Assembly (NCBI GenBank): GCA_964577115.1
Contig: CAZNXJ010000006.1
Coordinates: 1-64,000, forward strand
Direction: 5' to 3'
Length of the DNA stretch: 64,000 bases
DNA from: CAZNXJ01 sp964577115
GTDB lineage: Bacteria; Planctomycetota; Planctomycetia; Pirellulales; Pirellulaceae
Made by a program: the position numbers and the translations under genes. Shown in pieces: positions 1 to 9,587 of the stretch. Numbering within the stretch: position 1 is the first letter of the stretch; every line of letters starts with the position of its first letter. The notes under the pieces were generated by a model. It was not told the DNA's origin and did no database searches. It saw nothing but the letters and a program-made list of their open reading frames with translations.

Positions 1-1547
1 TCGACATTCCCTTGCTCATACGCACAATACGCGAAGTACTCGCGCAGCGATTCCTGCGGGTTGAGCTGCTGGGCTTCGGTGAGGCGCTGTTCGGCTTCCG
101 AAAAGAGGCCTTGCGCACAGAGTTGGCGGGCTTCTTCGAGCAGGTCCTCGAACGAGGGCGGCGGAGGGCGTGTGATTTCCGAACTGCTCGTCGCCGGCAC
201 CGGGGCGAAGGGGCCGCTGCGGGTTCCGGCGAGCGACACAAAGGCGGCGCCGGCGACAACGAGCGTGGCGGTCGCGCCGAGGGCGAGCCAGGGGCGCGTG
301 CGCACGGGAATCGACGCGTTCGTGGGGACACGCGGCGCGGGCAGCAGCGAGCGCAGCCGCGCGGCCAGAACGTCGGCCGAAGGCGGGCGGCATTTGATTG
401 TCGTGTCGAGACACTCGGCGATCAGTTCCGCGAGCCGAGCGGGGATGGCAGGGTTCAGCCGCCGAACATCCTCGGCACCCGCTGTCTGCGCAAAAAGATA
501 GTTCTGCACGTCATTGGGATTCGTCGGGTTGGCCGCGGCGAAGGGCAACCGGTTCGTCAGCATCTGATAAAGAATGACACCAACCGAGTAGATGTCCGAG
601 CGCGGGTCGTCGGTCATCATCTCGCTGTCGACAAAGAACGTCGCAAAAACCTGTTCGGGTGGCATGTACGGCAGCGTGCCGCCCATGCGCGTGCGTTCGA
701 GGTCCCGATCGCGCGAGAGATTGAAGTCGAGCAGCATCGGGCGACCGTGAGGCGTCACGAGGACGTTCGACGGTTTGAGATCGCGATGCAAAACACCCTG
801 CGCGTGCGTGTACGCGAGCCCCTCGCACAGCTCGGCCACCAGATGCACGATGCCGTCAATGTAGGTTCCGCTGCGAAGCAGCTCGGCGGCGGGCGCTTCG
901 CCGCGCACGTATTCGCCCAACTGCTGGCAATTGGCGGCCGCTTGCAAGATGACGTCCGCCCGCTCCGGCGGCCCGCTTTCGAATGCGTGGCGGCAGACGT
1001 CGAGCAGCGTGGCGCCCCCGAGATACGGCATGCAGACAGCCGTCAGGCCGCGCTGCTCGTCGAAGTGCACGGAAAGCACCGGTACGACATGCGGGTGCTG
1101 GAGTTTGCCGAGCGTCGCGGCTTCGTTCGCGCCGAACGGAGAAACCTTCAAGGCGACGTAGCGGTTGCCGAGCGTCCGCTGGCGAGCCAAAAAGACGCGC
1201 GCGGCAGCTCCTTCGCCCAGCTGGGCTTCGAGGTCGAACTCGAGAAACGCGTCGCCCACCTCCGGCCATACGGGCGCGTCGTCCGGCAGATGCTGTTCGA
1301 CGTCCAGCAGCAACCGCAGCTCGCCACGCACCGTCGGAAAACGATCGCAGAACGTGCTCTGCGCAACCTGTTCGCCAGCCTCCCGGCGCAAACAGTATTC
1401 TTCAAGGGCCAGATTGAGGATGACGCTTGTCGAGTTGCTCAGCTCGGGATGCTCAGCGAGGACCTCCTGCGCGTTTGGACGTTGCCCGCGGCGCCAACTT
1501 TCAATGATCCATGAAATTCCCGGCGGGGGTGAGGGCTGCTTATCCAT
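1..1547 (-). CDS. Membrane Ser/Thr protein kinase (partial, C-terminus beyond window)
   Basis: Bacterial Hanks-type Ser/Thr kinase, 515 codons visible, running off the left edge. An N-terminal helical region (about 1-95) precedes the kinase domain: glycine loop GEGAAARV at 111-118, VALK lysine 134, catalytic HRDLKPSN from 254, and PEQ at 297-299. The Mg-binding DFG is DFN at 274-276. A probable transmembrane helix follows at about 419-440, then a segment that looks TPR-like (repeated EAxxxL pattern) to the window edge. The ATG at 1547 lies 19 bases after the stop of the upstream ECF sigma factor, the usual planctomycete sigma/kinase pairing, so co-transcription is likely. No clear Shine-Dalgarno is seen. 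The kinase assignment is secure; its substrate is unknown. Confidence 0.93.
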   Translation of the reverse strand, partial: MDKQPSPPPGISWIIESWRRGQRPNAQEVLAEHPELSNSTSVILNLALEEYCLRREAGEQVAQSTFCDRFPTVRGELRLLLDVEQHLPDDAPVWPEVGDAFLEFDLEAQLGEGAAARVFLARQRTLGNRYVALKVSPFGANEAATLGKLQHPHVVPVLSVHFDEQRGLTAVCMPYLGGATLLDVCRHAFESGPPERADVILQAAANCQQLGEYVRGEAPAAELLRSGTYIDGIVHLVAELCEGLAYTHAQGVLHRDLKPSNVLVTPHGRPMLLDFNLSRDRDLERTRMGGTLPYMPPEQVFATFFVDSEMMTDDPRSDIYSVGVILYQMLTNRLPFAAANPTNPNDVQNYLFAQTAGAEDVRRLNPAIPARLAELIAECLDTTIKCRPPSADVLAARLRSLLPAPRVPTNASIPVRTRPWLALGATATLVVAGAAFVSLAGTRSGPFAPVPATSSSEITRPPPPSFEDLLEEARQLCAQGLFSEAEQRLTEAQQLNPQESLREYFAYCAYEQGNV

Positions 1548-1566
1548 GTGCCGAGAAGTCCGCTGC

Positions 1567-2148
1567 TTATCCGGCCTGTGATCCCAAAATCCTTCCAATA
1601 ATCTTTCGGACGGTGCGCTCGTGAATGCCGAGACGGCGGCTGATTTCGTCGTACGACGCTCCGCTCACGCGCAGCCGCAGCACGTCCCGATCCCGCTCGG
1701 ATTCTTCCGAAATCATCAAACTCCAGCGTTCGCGAGCCATCGCAATCTGGCTTGGCGTGCCCGCTTCGTCGGGCGGATCGGAACCTTCGAGCGACCGTTC
1801 GCGCATGGCGTTGTATTTGATTCCGAGTATCCGCCGCCGTTCTTCGTCGATCACCTTGTTGCGCGCTAGCGTCGCCAGGAAACGAATCAGGTCCTCGGCG
1901 CGATCGAACCGCGCGAGCGCTTCCCGATTGCGGAAAAACGACGCCCATACCATTTGCACGAAGTCGACCGAGTCGAACTTCGAACGCAGACGCACGTCCA
2001 GTCGCCGGCGCACGACACGTTTGATGTGATGTCCGTATTTTTCAATCAGGTACCGCAGGTCCTCTTCGCTTCCGTGGCTCGCGCGCGACAGCGCAGCCTG
2101 AAAATCGGATGCCTCGGTCTGAGAATTGATCGCTTCGTTCGTCTGCAT
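1567..2148 (-). CDS. ECF RNA polymerase sigma factor, kinase-paired type
   Basis: 193 residues, a normal ECF sigma length. Region 2 lies at about 30-100 (KFDSVDFVQMVWASFF, then a segment ending in LARNKVIDEERR) and region 4 near the C-terminus (DVLRLRVSGASYDEISRRLG, then HERTVRKIIGRI), a helix-turn-helix that would bind the -35 element. It sits immediately upstream of, and in the same direction as, a membrane Ser/Thr kinase, so it was probably recruited to a kinase-linked signalling pathway. No separate anti-sigma gene is adjacent. Start ATG at 2148; no strong Shine-Dalgarno is visible. Confidence 0.92.
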   Translation of the reverse strand: MQTNEAINSQTEASDFQAALSRASHGSEEDLRYLIEKYGHHIKRVVRRRLDVRLRSKFDSVDFVQMVWASFFRNREALARFDRAEDLIRFLATLARNKVIDEERRRILGIKYNAMRERSLEGSDPPDEAGTPSQIAMARERWSLMISEESERDRDVLRLRVSGASYDEISRRLGIHERTVRKIIGRILGSQAG

Positions 2149-2308
2149 GGCGGGCTCGGGAGGCGGGGAAACGGTCGACCGGGAAAAGTTTTTCGGCCGA
2201 GTCGTTGCCCTAGAGTATCACTTTTCTCTGGATGGAAGCAAAGGCGGCGGCGTGTTTCTAATTTCCTTGCGCTCTCCGAACGCTAGCGGGTGGCGGGTGG
2301 TGCGTTTG

Positions 2309-2337
2309 TTGCGATCCCCGCCGAGGCGGTGTATAGT
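2309..2337 (+). promoter_or_regulatory. Candidate sigma-70-like promoter
   Basis: TTGCGA at 2309-2314, a 17-base spacer, then TATAGT at 2332-2337. The match to the consensus is 4/6 and 5/6. It lies in the 396-base space between the divergent sigma factor (start 2148) and the cytochrome/WD40 gene (start 2545) and would give a leader of about 200 bases. I see no other gene in this space. Inference from sequence only. Confidence 0.4.
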
Positions 2338-2544
2338 CGATGGCGAAACTGGCGGAAATGCCGATGCGCCGCTAGGTGCCTGAATGTATTGATCGGCACG
2401 CCGCCGGGGCCAAGCCTTCCTTTTTTGCCGTGCAGACTCGTCCAGGTTTGCGCCGCTTACCTGCCTCGCGTCGTGCCGCCGGCACTTGCCTCGCGGCCGC
2501 GCCGCCGCTGGCCGAGCCAACAATTTGCTTGCGAGGATCTGTCG

Positions 2545-3999
2545 ATGGCTTCGCTGCCCGCCGGATTGCGTGTCATTCCTCTATGCCTCGCGATGGTCCT
2601 GGTCGGCACCGGGCTGGCCGACACCGCAAGAGCGGACGAAGAGCCGGCCAACGATCCGGCTGCCGAAGCCGACCGGGTGAGCTACTTCCGCGACATCCGG
2701 CCCATTTTCCAAGAACATTGCCAGGGTTGTCACCAGCCGGCCAAGAAAGGCGGCGAGTACGTGATGACGCAGGGCGATCTGCTGCGGCGCGGGGGCGAGA
2801 GCGGCGAAGCGGCGATCGTGCCAGGCGACCCGGCCGCCAGCTACCTGGTCCAGCAGATCACGCCGGACGGCGATACGGCCGCCATGCCGAGAGACGCCCC
2901 GCCACTCACCGAGCAGCAGCGGAAGCTCATCGAGCAGTGGATCCGCGAGGGGGCGGAAGACGATTCGCCCTCGTCCACTCGGCAGCAGTATGACGCCGAG
3001 CACCCGCCCGTGTACCCGGCGCCGCCGGTCCTCACGTCGCTCGATTTTTCGCCCGACGGCTCGCTGCTCGCCATCTCCGGCTACCACGAAGTCGTCCTGC
3101 GATCGGCCGACGGCCAGCAAGTGGTGGCTCGGCTCGTCGGGCTTTCGGAACGCATCGAGTCCGCAAAGTTTTCGCCCGATGGCACTCGGCTGGCCGTTAC
3201 CGGCGGATCGCCGGGGCGGATGGGCGAGCTACAGATCTGGGACGTCGCCACTCGCGAGCTACAGCTAGCGCTGACCGTGGGCTACGACACGTGCTACGGG
3301 GCGAGCTGGTCGCCGGACGGCAAGCTGGTGGCGTTCGGCTGCCCCGACAACACCACACGCGCGGTCGACTCGGTGACCGGCGAGCAGGTGCTCTTCAGCG
3401 GTGCGCACAACGACTGGGTGCTCGATACCGTGTTTTCTCTCCAAGGGGATCACCTGGTCAGTGTCAGCCGCGACATGTCGATGAAGCTGGTGGAAGTGGC
3501 GACGCAGCGCTTCATTGACAACATCACCAGCATCACGCCCGGCGCGCTGAAGGGCGGGCTACTGGCCGTCGATCGGCACCCGACCGCCGACCAATTGCTG
3601 ATCGGCGGCTCGGATGGCATCCCCAAGTCGTACAAAATGTTCCGCGAGAAAGCTCGGCAGATCGGCGACGATTTCAACCTGATCCGCGCTTTCGAAGCGA
3701 TGCCCGGCCGCGTGTTCGATGTGGCGTACAGCCGCGACGCGAGTCTCGTGGCGGCGGGCAGCAGCGACAACACCAGCGGATTGGTGCGCGTGTATAAGGA
3801 AGCCGATGGCCAGAAGGTGATGGAGGTGGCGATGCCCGCCGGCATTTATGCCGTGGCATTCCATCCCGACGGCAAGACGCTCGCCGTGGGCGGGTTCGAT
3901 GGCCATGTGCGGTTGATTCGCGTCGAAGACGGCGCGATTCTCTCCGAGTTCACTCCCATTGCGATCGACAGCGAGGCGGCTGCCGCGGCGCTCCAGTAA
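2545..3999 (+). CDS. Planctomycete cytochrome c domain / WD40-repeat protein
   Basis: 484-residue exported protein. The ATG at 2545 was chosen because GAGGA (2533-2537) sits 7 bases upstream and a signal peptide (about 1-30, ending in ARA) follows; the reading frame is open further upstream. A short c-type heme domain of the planctomycete type carries CQGCH (C59, C62, H63) after FRDIRPIFQEH. WD40 repeats from about residue 150 onward (FSPDGSLLAISG, FSPDGTRLAVTG, WSPDGKLVAFG, FHPDGKTLAVGG) should form a beta-propeller. It is followed 61 bases later by a DUF1549/DUF1553 cytochrome protein. Such pairs are common in planctomycetes; their biochemical role is unproven, and redox or polysaccharide-related functions are guesses. 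Confidence 0.9.
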   Translation: MASLPAGLRVIPLCLAMVLVGTGLADTARADEEPANDPAAEADRVSYFRDIRPIFQEHCQGCHQPAKKGGEYVMTQGDLLRRGGESGEAAIVPGDPAASYLVQQITPDGDTAAMPRDAPPLTEQQRKLIEQWIREGAEDDSPSSTRQQYDAEHPPVYPAPPVLTSLDFSPDGSLLAISGYHEVVLRSADGQQVVARLVGLSERIESAKFSPDGTRLAVTGGSPGRMGELQIWDVATRELQLALTVGYDTCYGASWSPDGKLVAFGCPDNTTRAVDSVTGEQVLFSGAHNDWVLDTVFSLQGDHLVSVSRDMSMKLVEVATQRFIDNITSITPGALKGGLLAVDRHPTADQLLIGGSDGIPKSYKMFREKARQIGDDFNLIRAFEAMPGRVFDVAYSRDASLVAAGSSDNTSGLVRVYKEADGQKVMEVAMPAGIYAVAFHPDGKTLAVGGFDGHVRLIRVEDGAILSEFTPIAIDSEAAAAALQ

Positions 4000-4060
4000 C
4001 ACGACCCTACCCGGTCGCAGGACCACCTTCGAATCACATCAACCAGATCGAGCCCTTACC

Positions 4061-7000
4061 ATGAACGGAAAGCATGCCGGTTGGATGTTGGTCCTGGCCC
4101 TCGTCGCGGCTCAGGCTCGCGCCGAGACCGAAGAGGCCGTTCCGTTACCGCCGGGCGCCGAGGTGGTGTCGGTCGAAGCATATCCCGAACGCGTTGAGCT
4201 CGGTGGGCGTTACGCGTATCGCCAACTGCTGGTGCTCGGCACGCTGGCCACCGGCGAGACGGTGGACCTGACGCGGGTGGTGGTCCGCGAAAACGAGCCG
4301 CAGTGCGTCTCGGTCACGCCGGAGGGACTGATCCGCCCGGTCGCGGACGGCCGCGAGAGTCTCAAGCTGCGCTTCGAGACGCATACGCTGGAAATCCCGG
4401 TCGAGGTCAGCGGACTCGAACAGCCCCAAAAAATCAGCTTCCTTCAGGACGTGCAGCCGGCGCTTTCGCGCATGGGCTGCAACCAAGGCACGTGCCACGG
4501 GGCGAAGGACGGCAAGGCCGGCTTCAAGCTGTCGCTGCGAGGCTATGACGCGCTGTTCGATCACCGGGCCCTGACCGACGACGTCGGTGCGCGGCGTTTC
4601 AATCGAGCGGCCCCGGATCAAAGTCTCTTTCTCTTGAAAGCCACCGGTTCGATTCCGCACGTTGGCGGTGTGCGGACTCGCGTCGGCGAACCGTACTACG
4701 AATTGCTAAAGTCCTGGGTGGCGCAAGGCTGTAAGCTCGACCTCGACAGCCCGCGCGTGACGTCGATCGAAGTCTTGCCGCAAAACCCGATTGTTCCCCT
4801 GCCGGGGATGCGGCAACAAATGGTCGTCATCGCCACGTACTCGGACGGCAAGCAGCGCGATGTAACCCATGAGGCGTTTGTCGAAAGCGGCAATACGGAA
4901 GTCGTCGCGGCTCGCGACGGCAGCCAGCTTGAAATGCTGCGCCGCGGCGAGGCGCCGGTGCTGGTCCGCTACGAGGGCGCATACGCCGCGACCACGCTGA
5001 CCGTGATGGGCGACCGCAGCGGTTTCGTGTGGACCGATCCGCCGACGAACAACTACATCGATGCGCTGGTGTACGAAAAGCTGCGGCGAATGAAGATTTT
5101 GCCGAGCGAGCTGTGTACGGACGAGCAGTTCATTCGGCGCGTCTATCTTGATTTGACTGGGTTGCCGCCAAGCGCCGACGAGGTGCGCGCGTTCCTGGCC
5201 GATACCCGCGACCAGCGCGTCAAGCGTGATGAACTGGTGGATCGGCTGGTTGGTAACCCCGAGTTTGTCGAGTACTGGACGAATAAGTGGGCCGATCTGC
5301 TTCAAGTGAACCGCAAGTTCCTCGGCGAGGAAGGCTCGATCGCGCTCCGCAATTGGATCAAGGACGCGGTCGCGAGCAACAAGCCATACAACGAGTTTGC
5401 CTATGAAGTGCTGACCGGCAGCGGCTCGACAATCGAGAACCCGCCGGCATCCTATTACAAGGTGCTGCGGACTCCCGACGAGATCATGGAGAACACGACG
5501 CACTTGTTCCTGGCGATTCGCTTCAACTGCAACAAGTGCCATGATCATCCGTTCGAGCGCTGGACGCAGGACCAGTACTATCACCTGGCGGCATACTTCG
5601 CGCAAATCGGTCGCAAGGAAGATCCACGCTTCGCCGGGCAGACGCTCGGCGGCACCGCCGTCGAAGACGCCAAGCCCCTGGTCGAAGTGGTCTTCGATTC
5701 GGGCAGCGGCGAGATGACCCATGAACGGACCGGGCAGGTGGCGGCTCCGGCCTTTCCCTACGACTTCGGCGTGATGCCCCCGTCCGAACTACCTCGCCGC
5801 GAACAGCTCGCCATCTGGCTCACCTCTCCCGAAAACCCCTACTTCGCCCGCAGCTTCGTGAACCGGGTGTGGGGCTATCTGTTCGGCGTGGGAATCATCG
5901 AGCCCATTGACGATATTCGCGCGGGCAACCCGCCGACGAATCCTGAACTGCTGAATGCACTAACCGACGACTTCATCCGCAGCGGTTTTGATATCCAGCA
6001 TATGCTGCGAACGATCTGCAAGTCGCGCGTCTATCAGCACTCGGTCGTAACAAGCCAGTGGAACGAAGACGACACGATCAATTTCTCGCACGCACTGCCG
6101 CGCCGGCTCCCGGCCGAAGTGCTGTTCGATGCGATTCACACGGCGACCGGGGCGGTGCCGCAGATTCCGGGCGTGCCGGCCGGGTTCCGAGCGGCAGAAT
6201 TGCCGGATGCCGGCGTCTCGCTGCCGTTCCTGGACGATTTCGGCCGCCCGCCGCGCGAGAGTGCGTGCGAATGTGAGCGGTCGAGCGGCGTGGTGCTCGG
6301 GCCGATCATGAAGCTGGTCAATGGTCCCACGGTGGCCGAAGCGCTAACGCAGCCGAACAACGCACTCGCCCGGCTTGTCGCCGAAGAACCCGATGATCGT
6401 CGCGTCGTCGAAGAGGTATTCTTACGATTCCTGGGACGCTTCCCGACGGACGAGGAAGTTGAACTTGCGCTGGAAACGTTTGCGCAGGCAGGTGATGATC
6501 TCGCCCAGCTGCGTTCGCAGCTCGCGGCCTACGAAGCAACTTTGCCCGAGAAGCAGAAGGCGTGGGAGAAGGTGGTCGCGACGAAGACCTCGTGGACAAC
6601 CGTTGCACCCTCGTCCCTAAAATCCGAAATCGGTGCCGAGCTGACCGCTGGCGAGGATCATGCCGTGGTCGTGACCGGGAAGATGGACAAGGATGTGTAC
6701 ACGATCACTATTCCCGCAAAGCGGCGGGGCATCACGGGATTGCGGCTCGAAGTGCTTCCCGACGCCAGTTTGCCGGCAGGCGGTCCCGGCCGCGCGGCGA
6801 ACGGCAATTTTGTGCTCAACGAACTTCGCGTGCTCGTGGCGCCGGCAGATCGTCCGGGGGAAGCTCGGCCCGTCAAGCTCCAGAATGCCAGCGCGACATT
6901 CTCGCAGGCGGGCTACCCCATTCAGAACGCCATTGATGGAAATCTTGCGACCGGTTGGGCCGTGGCGCCGCAGTTCAACGCCGCGCATAATGCGGTAGTC

Positions 7001-7363
7001 GAGTTCGCCGAGGACCTGGCGACCGAAGGCGATGTCGTGCTGACGATCGAGCTGGATCAGAAATTCGAGCAGTCCCATGTGATCGGTAAGTTCCGCCTGG
7101 CGCTTTCCACGTCGCCCCGCCCGCTACGTCTGGATAATCTTCCCGCGGATCTGGCGGCCGCGCTGGCCGTCGCCGAAGCCGAGCGTACCGACCAGCAGCG
7201 CGCCCTGATCGCTCAGCACTATCGGGCTCAAGACGCGGAACTCCAGCGGCTCGAGGAGGCCGTCAAACAGGGCGAACAGTTGCTCAAAGACACGCGGCTG
7301 GTTGGAGTTCAGGATCTGGCCTGGGCGCTGATCAACACGCCGGCATTCCTGTTTAACCGGTAA
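4061..7363 (+). CDS. DUF1549/DUF1553 cytochrome-like protein with inserted discoidin-like segment
   Basis: 1100-residue exported protein (signal peptide about 1-21; ATG 4061 chosen because the signal sequence begins there). Order of parts: Ig-like domain (about 30-120); cysteine cluster CNQGTCH (C140, C145, H146); second Ig-like region (about 250-335); DUF1549 with a classical heme site CNKCH (C490, C493, H494); DUF1553 from about 600. DUF1553 is interrupted: about 220 residues (roughly 850-1070) with coiled-coil flanks and an F5/8C-like core (AIDGNLATGWAV) precede the usual DUF1553 ending DLAWALINTPAFLFNR. Binding of a polymer by the insert is inferred. The stop codon directly abuts the ABC ATPase start. 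Confidence 0.9.
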   Translation: MNGKHAGWMLVLALVAAQARAETEEAVPLPPGAEVVSVEAYPERVELGGRYAYRQLLVLGTLATGETVDLTRVVVRENEPQCVSVTPEGLIRPVADGRESLKLRFETHTLEIPVEVSGLEQPQKISFLQDVQPALSRMGCNQGTCHGAKDGKAGFKLSLRGYDALFDHRALTDDVGARRFNRAAPDQSLFLLKATGSIPHVGGVRTRVGEPYYELLKSWVAQGCKLDLDSPRVTSIEVLPQNPIVPLPGMRQQMVVIATYSDGKQRDVTHEAFVESGNTEVVAARDGSQLEMLRRGEAPVLVRYEGAYAATTLTVMGDRSGFVWTDPPTNNYIDALVYEKLRRMKILPSELCTDEQFIRRVYLDLTGLPPSADEVRAFLADTRDQRVKRDELVDRLVGNPEFVEYWTNKWADLLQVNRKFLGEEGSIALRNWIKDAVASNKPYNEFAYEVLTGSGSTIENPPASYYKVLRTPDEIMENTTHLFLAIRFNCNKCHDHPFERWTQDQYYHLAAYFAQIGRKEDPRFAGQTLGGTAVEDAKPLVEVVFDSGSGEMTHERTGQVAAPAFPYDFGVMPPSELPRREQLAIWLTSPENPYFARSFVNRVWGYLFGVGIIEPIDDIRAGNPPTNPELLNALTDDFIRSGFDIQHMLRTICKSRVYQHSVVTSQWNEDDTINFSHALPRRLPAEVLFDAIHTATGAVPQIPGVPAGFRAAELPDAGVSLPFLDDFGRPPRESACECERSSGVVLGPIMKLVNGPTVAEALTQPNNALARLVAEEPDDRRVVEEVFLRFLGRFPTDEEVELALETFAQAGDDLAQLRSQLAAYEATLPEKQKAWEKVVATKTSWTTVAPSSLKSEIGAELTAGEDHAVVVTGKMDKDVYTITIPAKRRGITGLRLEVLPDASLPAGGPGRAANGNFVLNELRVLVAPADRPGEARPVKLQNASATFSQAGYPIQNAIDGNLATGWAVAPQFNAAHNAVVEFAEDLATEGDVVLTIELDQKFEQSHVIGKFRLALSTSPRPLRLDNLPADLAAALAVAEAERTDQQRALIAQHYRAQDAELQRLEEAVKQGEQLLKDTRLVGVQDLAWALINTPAFLFNR

Positions 7364-8320
7364 ATGACGTTGCAGAAGGAAGGCGGGCCGGCCGTCATCC
7401 GCACGGTCGGCCTGACGAAGCGTTACGGCACGGCCGCCGCATTGCAGGATTGCTCTCTCGAGGTCCGCGAAGGCGAAGTCTTTGGGTTGCTCGGCCTGAA
7501 CGGCGCCGGCAAAACCACGCTGCTGCGTTTGTTGTTGGGCTTCATGCGCCCCACTGCGGGCTCGGCGACCGTCGCCGGGTACGACTGTCACACGCAGAGC
7601 CTCGAGGTACGCCGCCGCGTCGCCTATCTGCCAGGCGAAGTGCGCCTGTTCCGCTCGATGCGTGGCCGAGAGGTGCTCGAGTTCTTCGCGCGGCTGCGCG
7701 GCGAGGCGCCCGAGCGGGCGGTGCGATTTGCTGACCGGCTGGATCTCGATCTGGCCGTGCGCGTCGCTGCCATGTCGACCGGCATGCGCCAGAAGCTTGC
7801 ATTGGCCAGCACGTTCGCCGCCACGACACCCGTGGTGATCCTCGATGAACCCACTTCGAACCTGGATCCGAGCGCCCGGGCGGTGGTGATGGAATTGGTC
7901 CGCGAGGCGCGTTTCGCGGGGCGCACGGTTGTGTTCTCTTCCCACGTGCTGCCCGAGGTCGAAGAGGCATGCGACCGCGTGGCGATAGTCCGCTCGGGGC
8001 GGCTCGTGCACACGCAGGTGCTCGCCGATCTGCACGGTAAGCACCGCATTCGAGCTCGGTTGTCCGGCTCCTTGCCGCCGGTGCCGCCGGCCTTACAGGC
8101 CACCGTGTCGCTGGACCACACGTCCGACCACGAGGTGCGCATTGAAACGGCGGGGCCGCTGGCCGATGTCCTCGGCTGGCTGGCCACCCTTCCGCTCGGC
8201 GAAGTGCGCATTGACCCGCTGGGACTGCGCAGCGTCTATGATGCATTTCACGCGAATTATCGGAGCAATGAAGAGTCGTGCGGAGTCATGCAAGCCGATG
8301 GTGCGACCTGCGGCGAGTGA
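7364..8320 (+). CDS. ABC transporter ATP-binding protein (ABC-2 type)
   Basis: 318 residues. Walker A GLNGAGKT (44-51), a signature-like STGMRQ (138-143) in place of LSGGQ, and Walker B with DEPTSNLD (from 161) identify the nucleotide-binding subunit of an ABC-2 type exporter. The C-terminal 90 residues form the extra domain common in drug/polysaccharide/NatA-type ATPases. The ATG is the three bases directly after the stop of the DUF1549/DUF1553 gene, so the two are very probably translated from one message. The permease follows 108 bases later. The substrate cannot be told from sequence. Confidence 0.95.
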   Translation: MTLQKEGGPAVIRTVGLTKRYGTAAALQDCSLEVREGEVFGLLGLNGAGKTTLLRLLLGFMRPTAGSATVAGYDCHTQSLEVRRRVAYLPGEVRLFRSMRGREVLEFFARLRGEAPERAVRFADRLDLDLAVRVAAMSTGMRQKLALASTFAATTPVVILDEPTSNLDPSARAVVMELVREARFAGRTVVFSSHVLPEVEEACDRVAIVRSGRLVHTQVLADLHGKHRIRARLSGSLPPVPPALQATVSLDHTSDHEVRIETAGPLADVLGWLATLPLGEVRIDPLGLRSVYDAFHANYRSNEESCGVMQADGATCGE

Positions 8321-8428
8321 CCGACCCGGTCCAGACCAGCCATTGGGGCGTACGGCGGCGGAGCGCGCTGTGCGCGGTTCGAGGCTCGGAGGGTTTGCGG
8401 TAATGAAGCACAGTCGTCGAGCCGAAGC

Positions 8429-9397
8429 ATGAGTCGAGTATTGATGCAGCGCTGGATCCGAGAAGGCCAATGGCTGCTCGCGGCCGGTGTGGTAGCGCTA
8501 CTGGCTTTTGGCTGGGTCCGCGTGTGGGTGATCACGCAGCTCGAGATGGGAGCTTTCGAGCGCATCATCGAGCAGGTTTGGGATCAGTACGAAAAATTCT
8601 CGCCGGTGCCGCTGGCACACTTGCTGACGTATCACGGGCGAGTGGCGATGGCGTATTCCGAGCCGATGGTGGTACTCTGCATCGCGGCCTGGGCAATCGC
8701 TCGCGGCTCCGACTGTGTCGCGGGGCACGTGGGGCGGGGCACAATGGAGTTGCTTCTCGCGCAGCCGGTACGGCGCTGGCAGATCGTGCTTACGCATTCG
8801 TTCGTCACGACGGCGGGCCTGGTGCTGCTGTGCCTCAGTTTTTGGTGTGGCGTGTGGGCAGGGATTTCGACGTCCACCATTCGGGAATCGCAGCCAGCGA
8901 CGCTCCCGATCCCAGGGCTCGCTATCGAGCTGCCGATTCCGTTCGGGCCCGCGCGCGAGGTGCTGGTTCCGATGTCCGAACGGACGAGCGCTGCGTACTT
9001 TGTCTACCCGACGCTGAACCTGTTCGCGCTTGGCGTTTTCCTGGGCGGGATCAGCACGCTGCTGTCGGCCAGTGACCAGCATCGAGGGCGTACGATCGGC
9101 ATCGTCGTAGGTGGCATTGTCGTGCAGGTGACCATGCGCCTGCTCGCGCTCGCCGCCCCGCAGTTCGGCTGGCTCGCTTACGCCACGATCTTTTCCGCGT
9201 ATGCTCCCGAATCGATCGTCCGTGTAGCGGTGAATAACCCGGGACAGATCTGGAACGTCTTCGAGTACGGTCCGCAGGGCGAACTGCTCCGGCTCGGACC
9301 GCTCGGTTACGACCTGATCCTCTTGGTTCCCGGCCTCATTTTCTACGCCCTGGCGGCCTGGAACTTCTCGCGCCGCGATCTTCCGGCCCCTCTGTAG
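8429..9397 (+). CDS. ABC-2 type transporter permease
   Basis: 322 residues with about six hydrophobic helices (first at residues 12-34, last near 295-315). The segment GRGTMELLLAQPVRRWQIVLTH is typical of ABC-2 permeases of the NosY/NatB kind. It has a roughly 100-residue extracytoplasmic loop between helices 3 and 4. It is the membrane partner of the ATPase just upstream. Start ATG 8429 is the first good start in frame; a nine-codon open frame (8403-8432) ends by overlapping this ATG, which might permit translational coupling but may be chance. Confidence 0.9.
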   Translation: MSRVLMQRWIREGQWLLAAGVVALLAFGWVRVWVITQLEMGAFERIIEQVWDQYEKFSPVPLAHLLTYHGRVAMAYSEPMVVLCIAAWAIARGSDCVAGHVGRGTMELLLAQPVRRWQIVLTHSFVTTAGLVLLCLSFWCGVWAGISTSTIRESQPATLPIPGLAIELPIPFGPAREVLVPMSERTSAAYFVYPTLNLFALGVFLGGISTLLSASDQHRGRTIGIVVGGIVVQVTMRLLALAAPQFGWLAYATIFSAYAPESIVRVAVNNPGQIWNVFEYGPQGELLRLGPLGYDLILLVPGLIFYALAAWNFSRRDLPAPL

Positions 9398-9587
9398 GGG
9401 ATGGCTTCTTCGTTCACAAGAGCGGAGATTTGCGCGTCTTACGCGAGATCGCGAGCGTTATTTGCCAACCGCTTGCCGAAAAAGTGACTCCGAGCTAGTG
9501 TGTGCGGGTTGGGGTAGAGCGTAAGGCTGGGCAAAAGGTGTGGGCATAGTTTGTTCTGTCTCAGTTTAGAAGGATCACGGAGAATTT

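Noticed and set aside
12..1514. Long plus-strand open frame of 500 codons
   Set aside because: It is the mirror of the kinase gene on the minus strand, whose translation shows clear kinase motifs. High G+C makes such mirror frames common.
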